Shown here: positions 26,481 to 35,509 of the stretch, one piece after another | Layout: every line of letters begins with the position of its first letter | How positions within the stretch are numbered: the stretch's first letter is position 1 | NCBI RefSeq assembly: GCF_017487405.1 | Contig: NZ_CP062222.1 | Location: 3,395,001 to 3,459,000 of the forward strand | DNA from: Brevundimonas goettingensis | GTDB taxonomy: Bacteria; Pseudomonadota; Alphaproteobacteria; Caulobacterales; Caulobacteraceae | DNA length: 64,000 nucleotides | Direction: 5' to 3' | Program-made: the position numbers and the translations under genes | The notes under the pieces: generated by a model | Database searches by the model: none | The model's input: only the letters and a program-made list of their open reading frames with translations | What the model was told of the DNA's origin: nothing

Positions 26481-29237
26481 ATGAATCCCGTTGAGATTGA
26501 AGAAGCTGTATCCAACCTCGCGCTTGAACCGTTCGACGCGGCCGAGTTCCCGTTTCAGTTTCTGATCGCCTTCGACAACCCAGCAACCACGATCAAGCGG
26601 CTGAGGACTGGATCGACCAATCAGTCCGACGTGCCGGGCGGCGTCCTACAGCGCAACAACATCCATATCGCCACCTGCGCGCCTGGCGCCGTGGACGACA
26701 CCCTAAAGGCCTTGCGCGACAGCCCTAAGACCGCCTCGGCCAAGGCCAAGTTCATCGTTGCGACGGACGGCGCGTGGTTCCAAGCGGAAGACCTGAACGG
26801 CGGCGGCACGGTCGCTTGCACCTACGCCGAGTTCCCCGATCACTTCGGCTTCTTCCTGCCGCTGGCTGGGATCACCACGGTCAAGGAAATCCGCGAAAGC
26901 TCGTTCGATGTGAAGGCGACGGGTCGTCTTAACAAGCTCTACGTCCAGCTTCTGAAGGAAAACCCGGACTGGGCGTCCATCGAGCGTCAGCACGACATGA
27001 ACCACTTCATGGCGCGGCTGATTTTCTGCTTCTTCGCCGAGGACACCGACATCTTCCTGACCGAAGGGCTGTTCATCAAGACAGTCGAACAGATGTCGGC
27101 CGGCGATGCCGCCATGACCCACGAGGTTATCGGCGAGATTTTCCGCGCCATGGACACCAAGCCGGCGGATCGCGAGGCGGCTGACCTCCCGCGGTATGCG
27201 AGCAAGTTCCCGTATGTGAACGGTCAGCTTTTCAGCGGCAGCACTGAGGCGCCCCGGTTCAGCAAAGTGGCGCGCTCTTACCTGATGCACATCGGGAGCC
27301 TGAACTGGCGGAAGATCAACCCGGACATCTTCGGGTCGATGATCCAGGCGGTGACCGACGAGGATGAGCGCGGCTCGCTGGGCATGCACTACACCAGCGT
27401 CCCCAACATCCTGAAGGTGCTGAATCCGCTCTTCCTCGACGATCTGCGCGAAAAGCTCGTTGAGGCCGGCGACAGCCCTCAAAAGCTACTGAACCTCCGC
27501 AAACGCATGGCTCGGATTAGGGTGTTCGACCCGGCGTGTGGGTCGGGCAATTTCCTGGTGATCGCCTACAAGGCGATGCGCGAGATCGAGTTCGAGATCA
27601 ACAAGCGACGCGGAGAGCCGGATCGTCGTTCCGACATTCCTCTCACCAACTTCCGGGGGATCGAGCTTCGCGACTTTCCGGCTGAGATCGCACGGCTCGC
27701 CCTCATCATCGCCGAGTATCAGTCTGACGTGACCTATCGTGGACAGAAGGAGGCGATTGCCGAGTTCCTGCCGCTCGGCGCGGAGAACTGGATCACTTGC
27801 GGCAACGCCTTGCGCCTGGACTGGTTGAGCGTCTGCCCTCCAACAGGCACTGGCGTAAGAGTCACCTCGGATGATCTTTTCCAGACTCCACTCGACCAAG
27901 CCGAGATCGACTTCGAGAACGAGGGAGGCGAAACCTACATCTGCGGTAACCCCCCCTACAAAGGAAGAAACAAGAAGGAAGAAGATCAAAAATCAGACCT
28001 GTTCGCACTTCTTGGCAGTCGAACCGATAAGCACAAGAGTTTGGACTATGTTGCCGCGTGGTTCGTGAAGCTGAGTGATTTTATGAGGTATGTTCCGAAC
28101 GCGGGCGGTGCGTTTGTCGCGACTAACTCGATATGTCAGGGCGAACAGGTGCCTATTCTTTGGCCGATAGTGTTCTCTGCCGGCCAGCGGATATCGTTCG
28201 CGCATCGTTCTTTTAGGTGGGCAAATCTGGCTTCCAACAATGCTGGCGTGACTGTCGTTATCGTCGGTCTTTCAAGTCAGGATGGCCCACGATTCATATA
28301 TGATGACGGGCAACGGAAGGAAGTTGGGGTGATCGGTCCCTATTTGGCGGCAGGGTCAGATCAAGTCGTTCAGCCGTTGCAGAAGCCGATTGGCGACAGG
28401 CCGCAAATGTATATCGGCAACATGGCAAAGGACGGAGGCCACCTCATATTTGAGCAGTCCGAGAAGAAGGACTTGCTGGGTAAACACGCTGTTCCGTCGT
28501 CACTGATCAAAGATTTTTGGGGCGCGCAGGAGGTGATCTCTGGAGTTCCTCGGTGTTGTCTCTGGCTGATTGATGCTGACCTCAACCTTGTGCTTGAGAA
28601 TGATTTCGTGCGGTCGCAAGTAGATAAAGTTGCGAAGTTCAGGCGAGAGAGCAAGGCACCCTCTACGCGAGACAAGGCCCCAATATCTCACCGGTTCGTC
28701 CAGCTTTCTCCGGCCTCTGGAAAAACAGCAATTATCATCCCCGCTATCACTTCCGAGAATCGGGACTACTTGCCCGTCACCGTAGCGAGTGACGGGGCGG
28801 TCATTGGACATAAATGTTACGCAATTTACGATCAGCCACTTTGGGTGATGTCTTTGATTGCATCGCGTCTTCATTGGGTTTGGATTGGCACTGTTTGCGC
28901 GCGTTTGGAACTGCGCTTCTCATACTCAAATACGATGGGTTGGAATACATTTCCGGTCCCCAGCCTAACTCAGCAGAATAAGGCTGACCTTATCCGCTGC
29001 GCCGAGAACATCGTGCTCGCCCGCGAGGCACACTTCCCGGCTACACTCGGTGACCTCTACGAACCAAACGACATGCCCGAAGACCTTCGCCGCGCCCACG
29101 AGGCCAATGACGAGTTGTTAGAACGCATCTACATCGGGCGGCGATTTCGCAATGACACTGAGCGGCTGGAGAAGCTGTTCGAACTTTACTCCAAGATGAC
29201 CACCAAGCCCGGTGGCCCGACCAAGGTTGCCGCGTGA
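26481..29237 (+). CDS. N6-adenine DNA methyltransferase, MmeI-like architecture without visible nuclease motif
   Basis: 918 residues from ATG 26481 (GTG 26439 and ATG 26469 are in-frame alternatives). Domain order resembles MmeI-type proteins. Residues about 1-150 are an N-terminal domain with no D-x9-ExK nuclease motif. A helical spacer follows (FMARLIFCFFAEDTDIF, then FPYVNGQLF, then GMHYTSVPNILKVL). The methylase core has motif I FDPACGSGNF at 349-358 and motif IV NPPY at 490-493. A target-recognition region follows. Bases from about 27950 to 28980, the specificity half, are distinctly AT-richer than the rest. First gene of a three-gene cluster with the helicase and GIY-YIG protein. Confidence 0.9.
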   Translation: MNPVEIEEAVSNLALEPFDAAEFPFQFLIAFDNPATTIKRLRTGSTNQSDVPGGVLQRNNIHIATCAPGAVDDTLKALRDSPKTASAKAKFIVATDGAWFQAEDLNGGGTVACTYAEFPDHFGFFLPLAGITTVKEIRESSFDVKATGRLNKLYVQLLKENPDWASIERQHDMNHFMARLIFCFFAEDTDIFLTEGLFIKTVEQMSAGDAAMTHEVIGEIFRAMDTKPADREAADLPRYASKFPYVNGQLFSGSTEAPRFSKVARSYLMHIGSLNWRKINPDIFGSMIQAVTDEDERGSLGMHYTSVPNILKVLNPLFLDDLREKLVEAGDSPQKLLNLRKRMARIRVFDPACGSGNFLVIAYKAMREIEFEINKRRGEPDRRSDIPLTNFRGIELRDFPAEIARLALIIAEYQSDVTYRGQKEAIAEFLPLGAENWITCGNALRLDWLSVCPPTGTGVRVTSDDLFQTPLDQAEIDFENEGGETYICGNPPYKGRNKKEEDQKSDLFALLGSRTDKHKSLDYVAAWFVKLSDFMRYVPNAGGAFVATNSICQGEQVPILWPIVFSAGQRISFAHRSFRWANLASNNAGVTVVIVGLSSQDGPRFIYDDGQRKEVGVIGPYLAAGSDQVVQPLQKPIGDRPQMYIGNMAKDGGHLIFEQSEKKDLLGKHAVPSSLIKDFWGAQEVISGVPRCCLWLIDADLNLVLENDFVRSQVDKVAKFRRESKAPSTRDKAPISHRFVQLSPASGKTAIIIPAITSENRDYLPVTVASDGAVIGHKCYAIYDQPLWVMSLIASRLHWVWIGTVCARLELRFSYSNTMGWNTFPVPSLTQQNKADLIRCAENIVLAREAHFPATLGDLYEPNDMPEDLRRAHEANDELLERIYIGRRFRNDTERLEKLFELYSKMTTKPGGPTKVAA

Positions 29238-31306
29238 AAATGACCACGGCCAAACCCATTCCCGCCGTCAGCTTCACGACGGCCCGCACCGGCGCATCTG
29301 CCAAGGCCAACGAACTCGGTATGCGTCCGATGCAGGAGCGCGCCTACGCCAGGCGAGGAGAACAGTATCTGCTGATCAAGTCGCCGCCGGCTTCGGGCAA
29401 GTCGCGCGCGCTGATGTTCATCGCGCTGGACAAGCTTCACAACCAGGGCCTCAAACAGGCGATCATTGTCGTGCCGGAGAAGTCAATCGGCGGCAGCTTC
29501 GCGGATGAGCCGCTGTCGAAGTTCGGCTTCTGGGCCGACTGGACGGTGAAGCCTCAGTGGAACCTCTGCAACGCGCCCGGCCCTGACGAACAGCGCGTTG
29601 ATCCATCGAAGGTGAAGGCGGTCGGCCAGTTCTTGGCCAGCGAAGACAAGGTGCTTGTCTGCACCCACGCCACTTTCCGGTTCGCCGTGGACCAGCTTGG
29701 GGTCGAGGCGTTCGACGGAAGGCTGATCGCCGTGGACGAATTCCATCATGTCTCGGCCAACCCCGACAATCGGCTGGGCGCCCAACTTGCCGAGTTCATC
29801 CGGCGCGGCAAGGCGCACATCGTGGCGATGACAGGGAGCTATTTCCGGGGCGACGCGGCACCGGTGCTGATGCCCGAGGACGAGAATAGGTTCGAGACCG
29901 TCACCTACACCTACTACGAGCAACTGAACGGCTACGAGCACCTCAAGTCGCTGAACATCGGCTATTTCTTCTACAGCGGCCGGTATCTAACCGCCATCGA
30001 AGCCGTGCTTGATCCGTCGAAGAAGACCATCGTCCACATCCCATCAGTGAACTCGCGCGAGAGCACGGCGGACAAGATCAAGGAGGTGGAGCACATCATG
30101 CACTGCCTCGGCGAATGGCTGGGCGCCGACCCGACGACCGGATTCCATCGTGTGAAGCTGGAGGACGGCCGGATCATCAAGATCGCCGATCTGGTCGATG
30201 ATGGCGATCAGGCGAAACGCGCCAAAGTGCTGACCGCCTTGAAAGACCCGTCGCATAAGAACGACCGCGACCATGTGGACATCATCTTGGCTCTCGGCAT
30301 GGCCAAGGAAGGCTTCGACTGGATTTGGTGCGAGCATGCCCTGACGGTCGGTTACCGCTCCAGCCTGACCGAGATCATCCAGATCATCGGCCGCGCCACC
30401 CGCGACGCGCCCGGCAAGGAAAGCGCATCCTTTACCAATCTGATTGCGGAGCCAGACGCCTCGGAAGGTGCCGTCGTCGATGCCATCAACGACACCCTGA
30501 AGGCCATAGCCGCGAGCCTTCTGATGGAGCAGGTGTTGGCGCCGCGCTTCAACTTCACGCCGAAGGACCACGGGAAGATCGAGGGCTTCGACTACGGCGA
30601 CGACGGCTATCAGGAAGGCAAGGCCAACGTCGGCTTTAACGACCAGACGGGCCAGTTCCATTTCGAGATCGGCGGCCTGGTTCAACCGAAAAGCCCCGAG
30701 GCGACTCGTGTCTGCCAGGAGGATTTGAACGAGGTCATCACGGCTTTCGTGCAGGATAAGACCGCCCTCGAACGGGGTCTGTTCGACGAGGAGACGGTGC
30801 CCGAGGAACTGACCCAAGTCCGCATGGGCAAGATCGTCCGCGACAAGTATCCCGACATGAGTGCCGAGGATCAGGAGGCGATCCGCCAGCACGCCATCGC
30901 AGCACTGAACCTAACGCAGAAGGCCAAGGAACTCGCTGCTACGCCTGACACGCCCGGCGAGCCGAAGGCAAACACAGCTTTGTTGGATGGCGTCCGCCGG
31001 CTGGCTATTGAGGTCAAGGAACTCGACATCGATCTGATCGACCGCATCAACCCGTTCGAGACCGCCTATGCCGTCCTGGCCAAGTCCATGAACGAAGCCA
31101 CCCTCAAGCAGGTCCAGTCGGTGATTTCGGCGAAACGCACGACGCTCTCACCCGAGGAGGCCAAGGACTACGCCGCGCGCGCCGTTCGTTTCCGTCGCGA
31201 GCGTGGTCGTTCGCCATTGATGGACGCTGCCGATGAGTGGGAGCGGACACTGGCCGAGGGCGCCGCCGCCTTCATGCGCTACGACCGGGAAGGCAAGTAT
31301 GGCTGA
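29234..31306 (+). CDS. SF2 DEAD/DEAH-type helicase of the R-M-like cluster
   Basis: 690 residues. GTG 29234 overlaps the methylase stop (GTGA). Helicase motifs: I PPASGKS (51-57), II DEFH (168-171), III TGS (200-202) and VI GRATRD (386-391), followed by a long C-terminal region of about 290 residues without a recognised nuclease motif. It resembles the translocase components of restriction systems and is expected to couple ATP hydrolysis to movement on DNA. Overlaps the next gene by 8 bp. Confidence 0.9.
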   Translation: MKMTTAKPIPAVSFTTARTGASAKANELGMRPMQERAYARRGEQYLLIKSPPASGKSRALMFIALDKLHNQGLKQAIIVVPEKSIGGSFADEPLSKFGFWADWTVKPQWNLCNAPGPDEQRVDPSKVKAVGQFLASEDKVLVCTHATFRFAVDQLGVEAFDGRLIAVDEFHHVSANPDNRLGAQLAEFIRRGKAHIVAMTGSYFRGDAAPVLMPEDENRFETVTYTYYEQLNGYEHLKSLNIGYFFYSGRYLTAIEAVLDPSKKTIVHIPSVNSRESTADKIKEVEHIMHCLGEWLGADPTTGFHRVKLEDGRIIKIADLVDDGDQAKRAKVLTALKDPSHKNDRDHVDIILALGMAKEGFDWIWCEHALTVGYRSSLTEIIQIIGRATRDAPGKESASFTNLIAEPDASEGAVVDAINDTLKAIAASLLMEQVLAPRFNFTPKDHGKIEGFDYGDDGYQEGKANVGFNDQTGQFHFEIGGLVQPKSPEATRVCQEDLNEVITAFVQDKTALERGLFDEETVPEELTQVRMGKIVRDKYPDMSAEDQEAIRQHAIAALNLTQKAKELAATPDTPGEPKANTALLDGVRRLAIEVKELDIDLIDRINPFETAYAVLAKSMNEATLKQVQSVISAKRTTLSPEEAKDYAARAVRFRRERGRSPLMDAADEWERTLAEGAAAFMRYDREGKYG

Positions 31307-32525
31307 CCTGAGCCTCGACGACCTGCGCGCCGAACTCGCCGACTTCGCTCCGGCCGAGACTGAGGCGGCGACCCACACACCACGCGAGGAGCGCATCATC
31401 GCGGGCTTCGAGGACATAGTGCGCTTCTTCGAAGAGCACGGTCGCGCGCCTCTGCACGGCGAAGATCGCGACATCTTCGAGCGGCTCTACGCCGTGCGCC
31501 TGGATCGAATGCGCGGTCTGGAAGAATGCCGGACCCTGCTCGCCGCGTTCGACAAGAACGGTCTCCTGAACTCCGAGGCGGTGCCCGTCGAACCCGAGGA
31601 GATGGACCTCGAAGCACTGCGTGCTGAACTCGCCGGCAGTAACGATCAGGACATCACCAAGCTGCGGCACGTCTCGTCGCGCGAAGAGCGTCAGGCCGCC
31701 GAAGACATCGCTGGACGTGAGCGTTGCGAGGACTTCGAGGTCTTCGAGCCGCTGTTCGCCGAGGTCCAGCGAGACCTCGATGCGGGCGTGCGTGTCACCC
31801 GCCGATTTGTTCGTGACGCCGGCTTCCAGAAGGCCGACATCCGCGAGGGGGATTTCTTCATCGTCGGCGGTCAGATCGCCTACGTCGCGTCGGTAGGAGA
31901 ACCTATCAAGGCACCGAACGGCGAGACCGACGCGCGTCTGCGCGTGATCTATTCCAACGGCACCGAGAGCGATCTACTGCTCCGCTCATTGCAGCGCGCT
32001 CTCTACAAGGACGACGCTGGGCGTCGGATCACTGAACCCGATGCGGGGCCGCTCTTTGGAGGCGTGGCTGAAGACACCGCGCCAAGCGCGGTTTTCGGTA
32101 GCGCGGCCGACGACGGCGAGATCGAAGACGGCACGATTTACGTTCTGCGTAGCCTGTCGGACCAGCCGTTCGTCGCGGAACACCGCCAGGTCTTTCACAA
32201 GATCGGCGTGACTGGCGGAGACGTGGCCGCACGCATTGCCGGGGCGAACAAGAGCGCGACCTACCTGCTCGCAGACGTAGAGGTCGTCGCCACCTACAAA
32301 GTCTACGGCATTCAGTGTCGCAAGCTCGAAGCCCTCATCCACAAAGTGTTCGCGCCCGCGCTTTTCGATCTCACGATCCCTGACCGGTTCGGTAATGACG
32401 TGAAGCCGCGCGAGTGGTTCTTGGTGCCAATCAGCGCGATAGATGAGGCCGTGGAGCGCATTCGCGACGGCAGTATCGTCGAGTTCATTTACGACCCACA
32501 GGCTGGGCGTTTGCGCCGGTCATAA
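31299..32525 (+). CDS. T5orf172 / GIY-YIG superfamily nuclease of the R-M-like cluster
   Basis: 408 residues from ATG 31299. The N-terminal 200 residues are helical and charged. The C-terminal domain has the T5orf172-type GIY-YIG layout: YVLRS (281-285), KIGVT (301-305), Arg312, the catalytic-type Glu344 in RKLEALIHKVF, and REWF (371-374). It is the only visible nuclease candidate of the cluster and would supply DNA cleavage in trans to the methylase and helicase. That division of labour is inferred from gene order and overlaps. Confidence 0.88.
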   Translation: MADLSLDDLRAELADFAPAETEAATHTPREERIIAGFEDIVRFFEEHGRAPLHGEDRDIFERLYAVRLDRMRGLEECRTLLAAFDKNGLLNSEAVPVEPEEMDLEALRAELAGSNDQDITKLRHVSSREERQAAEDIAGRERCEDFEVFEPLFAEVQRDLDAGVRVTRRFVRDAGFQKADIREGDFFIVGGQIAYVASVGEPIKAPNGETDARLRVIYSNGTESDLLLRSLQRALYKDDAGRRITEPDAGPLFGGVAEDTAPSAVFGSAADDGEIEDGTIYVLRSLSDQPFVAEHRQVFHKIGVTGGDVAARIAGANKSATYLLADVEVVATYKVYGIQCRKLEALIHKVFAPALFDLTIPDRFGNDVKPREWFLVPISAIDEAVERIRDGSIVEFIYDPQAGRLRRS

Positions 32526-32665
32526 TGCTCTCCCAGGCCCGGACTGGTTTCAGAAACGGTTTGTGATTGTCCGCCGCGCGTAGATGTCCAGCACGGGGCG
32601 TGACCCATGAACATCCAGATACCGCTGAGCTTGACGGTCAGGTATGCTGGTGTTCCATTTCAGCC

Positions 32666-32908
32666 ATGGGACGGCTGCTCGACAAGCTGAAGCGCGGCGC
32701 CCCCGCCTACGACGTCAAAGTCGAGCGGGATGGATTCACGCTGATCGGCAAACCGGACCACATCAACGAGTTCAGCGACATCGTGCGCGAAGCGGCCGAA
32801 CAGGCGGGTGAGGAGTTCGTGGTGTTCACCACAAGCGACGGCCACCAAGGCTACAGCCAGATGTTCGTTATGCCGCTGGACGATGTGGTCGCACTGAAAA
32901 GCGGGTAA
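32666..32908 (+). CDS. Unknown small island protein
   Basis: 80 residues from ATG 32666; the frame is open further upstream but without a good start. The product (MGRLLDKLKRGAPAYDVKVE ...) looks like a compact alpha/beta fold. It sits 140 bp after the nuclease gene on the same strand. Not recognised. Confidence 0.5.
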   Translation: MGRLLDKLKRGAPAYDVKVERDGFTLIGKPDHINEFSDIVREAAEQAGEEFVVFTTSDGHQGYSQMFVMPLDDVVALKSG

Positions 32909-32936
32909 CTTCCATAGTCTGAGTGCTTGTCTCGTC

Positions 32937-33332
32937 CTAACTCGCCGCAGAGAGGGACGGCTCGGTGTTCAGAAGTCCCGCCACAGCGTTGACGATCTGC
33001 GCTGCGACGAATGGTTTGGAGATCAGAACGCTGTTCGGCACACCATGCGCGGCCCATTCGTGCGCGCTGTCACCTGTGACATAGACGACCGGCAAGGTCG
33101 GGAGTTGCTCCCGCGCGCTACGAGCCACGTCCCAGCCGGTGAGCTTGCCGCCGAGGTTAACGTCGGTGACCAAGGCCCGACAGGTCTCACCTTCCTTTTC
33201 GAGCAGGGTCAGAGCGTCTTCGGCTGAGAGGACTGTTTTGTGGTCAAAGCCTCCATCTTCCATCGCATGCTCGATAGTGAGGAGAACAAGGGCTTCGTCA
33301 TCGACGACGAAGACACAGACGCTTTCTGACAT
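32937..33332 (-). CDS. Stand-alone response regulator receiver protein
   Basis: 131 residues made only of a CheY-like domain: acidic pair Asp11/Asp12 (VVDDEALVLL), phosphoacceptor Asp57 in LVTDVNLGG, Thr86 in YVTGDS and Lys106 in ISKPF. There is no output domain and no histidine kinase in the island, so it would have to be driven by a host kinase. Similar single-domain receivers are common in Caulobacterales. Its role in the island is unknown. Confidence 0.9.
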   Translation of the reverse strand: MSESVCVFVVDDEALVLLTIEHAMEDGGFDHKTVLSAEDALTLLEKEGETCRALVTDVNLGGKLTGWDVARSAREQLPTLPVVYVTGDSAHEWAAHGVPNSVLISKPFVAAQIVNAVAGLLNTEPSLSAAS

Positions 33333-33712
33333 TCCGGTCTCGGACTAATTTCTGCCGGGTGGCTAACCCTGCTCTTAAAGGGACGTTGCCCGGTTTTCTG
33401 TTAAAGTTCCGTCATATATGGCGCGTCCCGCCGTAGAGTTCAGGAGTATTCAGCCCAAGATTGGTTAAGGAGCCGACTGGCCCGCGTAGCGTTCCCGCCC
33501 CATGGGAGCAGCGATCAGCTACAACCGATTGCGGGCGATGAAGGCTCGCGAAAGCGCGGCAGCGACCTCAGTCGTGGAGCACCGCCACCATTACCTGCGT
33601 CTCGCTTTCCAGTATGACGCCATCGCCGATCTGGAAGACGAACTGCCCCGGCTATTGCGTCCAAGGCAGCTTTGGGTGGTCGGGGAAGATCGCTTGTGGC
33701 AGTGGCTCCCAC
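33333..33712. other. 380-bp island spacer with one doubtful small frame
   Basis: A frame at 33502-33747 (81 codons, ATG 33502) overlaps the start of the GNAT gene by 35 bp and has no recognisable domain or good ribosome binding site. The remainder shows no structure that I can support as a promoter. Confidence 0.4.
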
Positions 33713-34180
33713 ATGAGCGCAGCAGTTCACATCCGGGCCTACAGTGAGGCCGATCTCGACGCGCTGATCGACCTGTTTACTGGATCGGTCAGGCAGGTAG
33801 CCAGCCGCGACTACAGCCCGGCCCAAATTGAGGCATGGGCGCCGCTTGCGGTGAATCGCGAGCAGTGGGCGAACCGATTGGGAGGCCGACCGACCTTCGT
33901 TGCGGAGGTCGCCGGAGAAATTGTGGGCTTCAGTGATCTGGAGCCAGACGGTCACATCGACATGCTGTTCGTTCATGCCGACTACCAAGGCCGAGGAGTC
34001 GCGCGCGCTCTGTTGGATCACATTCATGCTCAAGCGACGAAGAGGGGCATTGGCCGCCTGTTCACGGAAGCGAGCATCACTGCTCGCCCATTCTTTGAGC
34101 GCAACGGCTTCAAGTTGATCGAAGCGCAGGATGTCGAACTCCGGGGTGAGACCCTCCGAAACTATCGCATGGCGAAGTAG
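33713..34180 (+). CDS. GNAT family N-acetyltransferase
   Basis: 155 residues from ATG 33713. The acetyl-CoA site is VHADYQGRGVARALL (Q-x-x-G-x-A type). The opening IRAYSEADLDALIDLF and closing FFERNGFKLIEAQDVEL are typical of GNATs. Substrate unknown. No clear ribosome binding site precedes the start. The gene ends 20 bp before the inverted repeat arm at 34200. Confidence 0.85.
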   Translation: MSAAVHIRAYSEADLDALIDLFTGSVRQVASRDYSPAQIEAWAPLAVNREQWANRLGGRPTFVAEVAGEIVGFSDLEPDGHIDMLFVHADYQGRGVARALLDHIHAQATKRGIGRLFTEASITARPFFERNGFKLIEAQDVELRGETLRNYRMAK

Positions 34181-34228
34181 CGCGTTCTGGTTAGCCACCC
34201 CCCCCTCCCCTCAATAGCCCACGCCCTC

Positions 34229-34311
34229 GTGAGACTCCCCGAGAGCCTGGTTGCAGTGTCTCACAAGCATTCTGATCGCCTTTTGAGAGACCTGTGTCAC
34301 ACTGTCTGAGA
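34229..34311. promoter_or_regulatory. Candidate res/crossover region of the serine recombinase (copy 2)
   Basis: Mirror image of 19857-19939: GTGAGAC (34229-34235) with GTCTCAC (34258-34264), and the imperfect dyad at 34284-34311. Two such sites in inverted orientation about 14 kb apart are the geometry on which an invertase would flip the intervening cargo. Confidence 0.45.
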
Positions 34312-34329
34312 ACCGTGTGAGGAGGGTCG

Positions 34330-34896
34330 ATGACGGGTGCCTTGGTTGGATACGCAAGAACGTCGTCGGCCGAGCAACGAGCCGGCCTGGAGGCACAGGT
34401 CGCCGAACTCCAAACCGCCGGCGCCACCAAGGTCTTTCAGGAGCATGTGAGCAGCGTTGATGCTCAGCGTCCACAACTCCGCGCCGCCCTCGATTGGGTG
34501 AGAGACGGCGACACCTTCATCGTGACCAAGCCCGACCGTCTGGCCAGAAGCGTCACCGACCTCCTGCGGATCGTCGAAGACCTGAAGGCCCGCAACGTAA
34601 CGCTTCGGATCATGAGCATGGGCGTCGATACCTCGACCGCGACCGGGGTGCTCATCCTCCAAGTGCTGGGCGCGGTGAGCCAGTGGGAACGCGAGATCAT
34701 GCTGGAGAGACAGCGTGCCGGGATCGCCAAGGCCAAGGCTGAGGGACGCTATCGAGGACGCGCTCCGACTGCCCGCGCCAAGACGCCCGAGGTCTTGCGT
34801 CTGAAGGCTGAAGGCCAGACCGTCGCCCAGATCGCACAGAGCGTCGGGATCAGTCGAGCAAGCGTCTACAGGGCGTTCGTAGAGGCTGGTGCTTAG
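34330..34896 (+). CDS. Serine recombinase, resolvase/invertase family (copy 2)
   Basis: Identical 188-residue protein to the gene at 19272-19838, in opposite orientation: Ser12 nucleophile, Arg70/Arg73, C-terminal HTH. GAGGAGGG precedes the ATG. Lack of divergence means the duplication is recent or is kept identical by recombination. Confidence 0.92.
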   Translation: MTGALVGYARTSSAEQRAGLEAQVAELQTAGATKVFQEHVSSVDAQRPQLRAALDWVRDGDTFIVTKPDRLARSVTDLLRIVEDLKARNVTLRIMSMGVDTSTATGVLILQVLGAVSQWEREIMLERQRAGIAKAKAEGRYRGRAPTARAKTPEVLRLKAEGQTVAQIAQSVGISRASVYRAFVEAGA

Positions 34897-34908
34897 GAGG
34901 AGAGCAGC

Positions 34909-35211
34909 GTGTTCGTGGTTCGCCTATCAGGCCCGTCCAGAGAGGACTGGAAAGCGTTTGGGAAGCGCGACGACGCCTTCCAACGCTTCGCCCAAGCTCG
35001 GCGGAAGATCATCGACGATGAACTCGATGATGTCCGCGCAGTGATGTTCCAAGTGCCTGGAGAGACTGATGCACGCCAAGCCGTGGAGAAGATCAAGAGT
35101 GGCGACCCTGACGTCATCATGGTCGAGAAATCTTGGATCACCCTGTCGGCCGATGAGGAAGCCGAGATCATGAAGCTGATCCACGACATGACCAGCGAAA
35201 AGACCCCGTAG
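34909..35211 (+). CDS. Unknown 100-residue protein beside the serine recombinase (copy 2)
   Basis: Identical to the product of 18957-19259. GTG start with AGGAGG, 12 bp after the recombinase stop. Function unknown; always paired with the recombinase in this window. Confidence 0.75.
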   Translation: MFVVRLSGPSREDWKAFGKRDDAFQRFAQARRKIIDDELDDVRAVMFQVPGETDARQAVEKIKSGDPDVIMVEKSWITLSADEEAEIMKLIHDMTSEKTP

Positions 35212-35509
35212 GGCGGTTAGAGACGGCCCTGGAGCCGTTCTGAAGCCGCGTGACCAGGATCATGGCCAAGAATGGCGAGCACCGTCTGGGAAGGCTCCAG
35301 AGGGCCTTAAGGGACGGACCCGCGCGCCACGCCACCACGGCCGGCCAAGACTGACCGTCCATCGCGTTCAATCGACTACGGCTTGCTGACGCTGTGGCCG
35401 CCCGTGCCCGACGTCAGCAACGGTCGAAGGCAACCGTCCCAGCCGTTGACCACGCCTCCACATCGGCCTCTGCTGACCCGCTCTAAGCCCCCGAGTCCCA
35501 GAGCATCCT

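Noticed and set aside
33333..33420. EcfG-type general stress promoter upstream of the receiver gene
   Set aside because: GGAAC and a CGT are present on the minus strand, but the spacing I count is 20, not the 16-17 expected.
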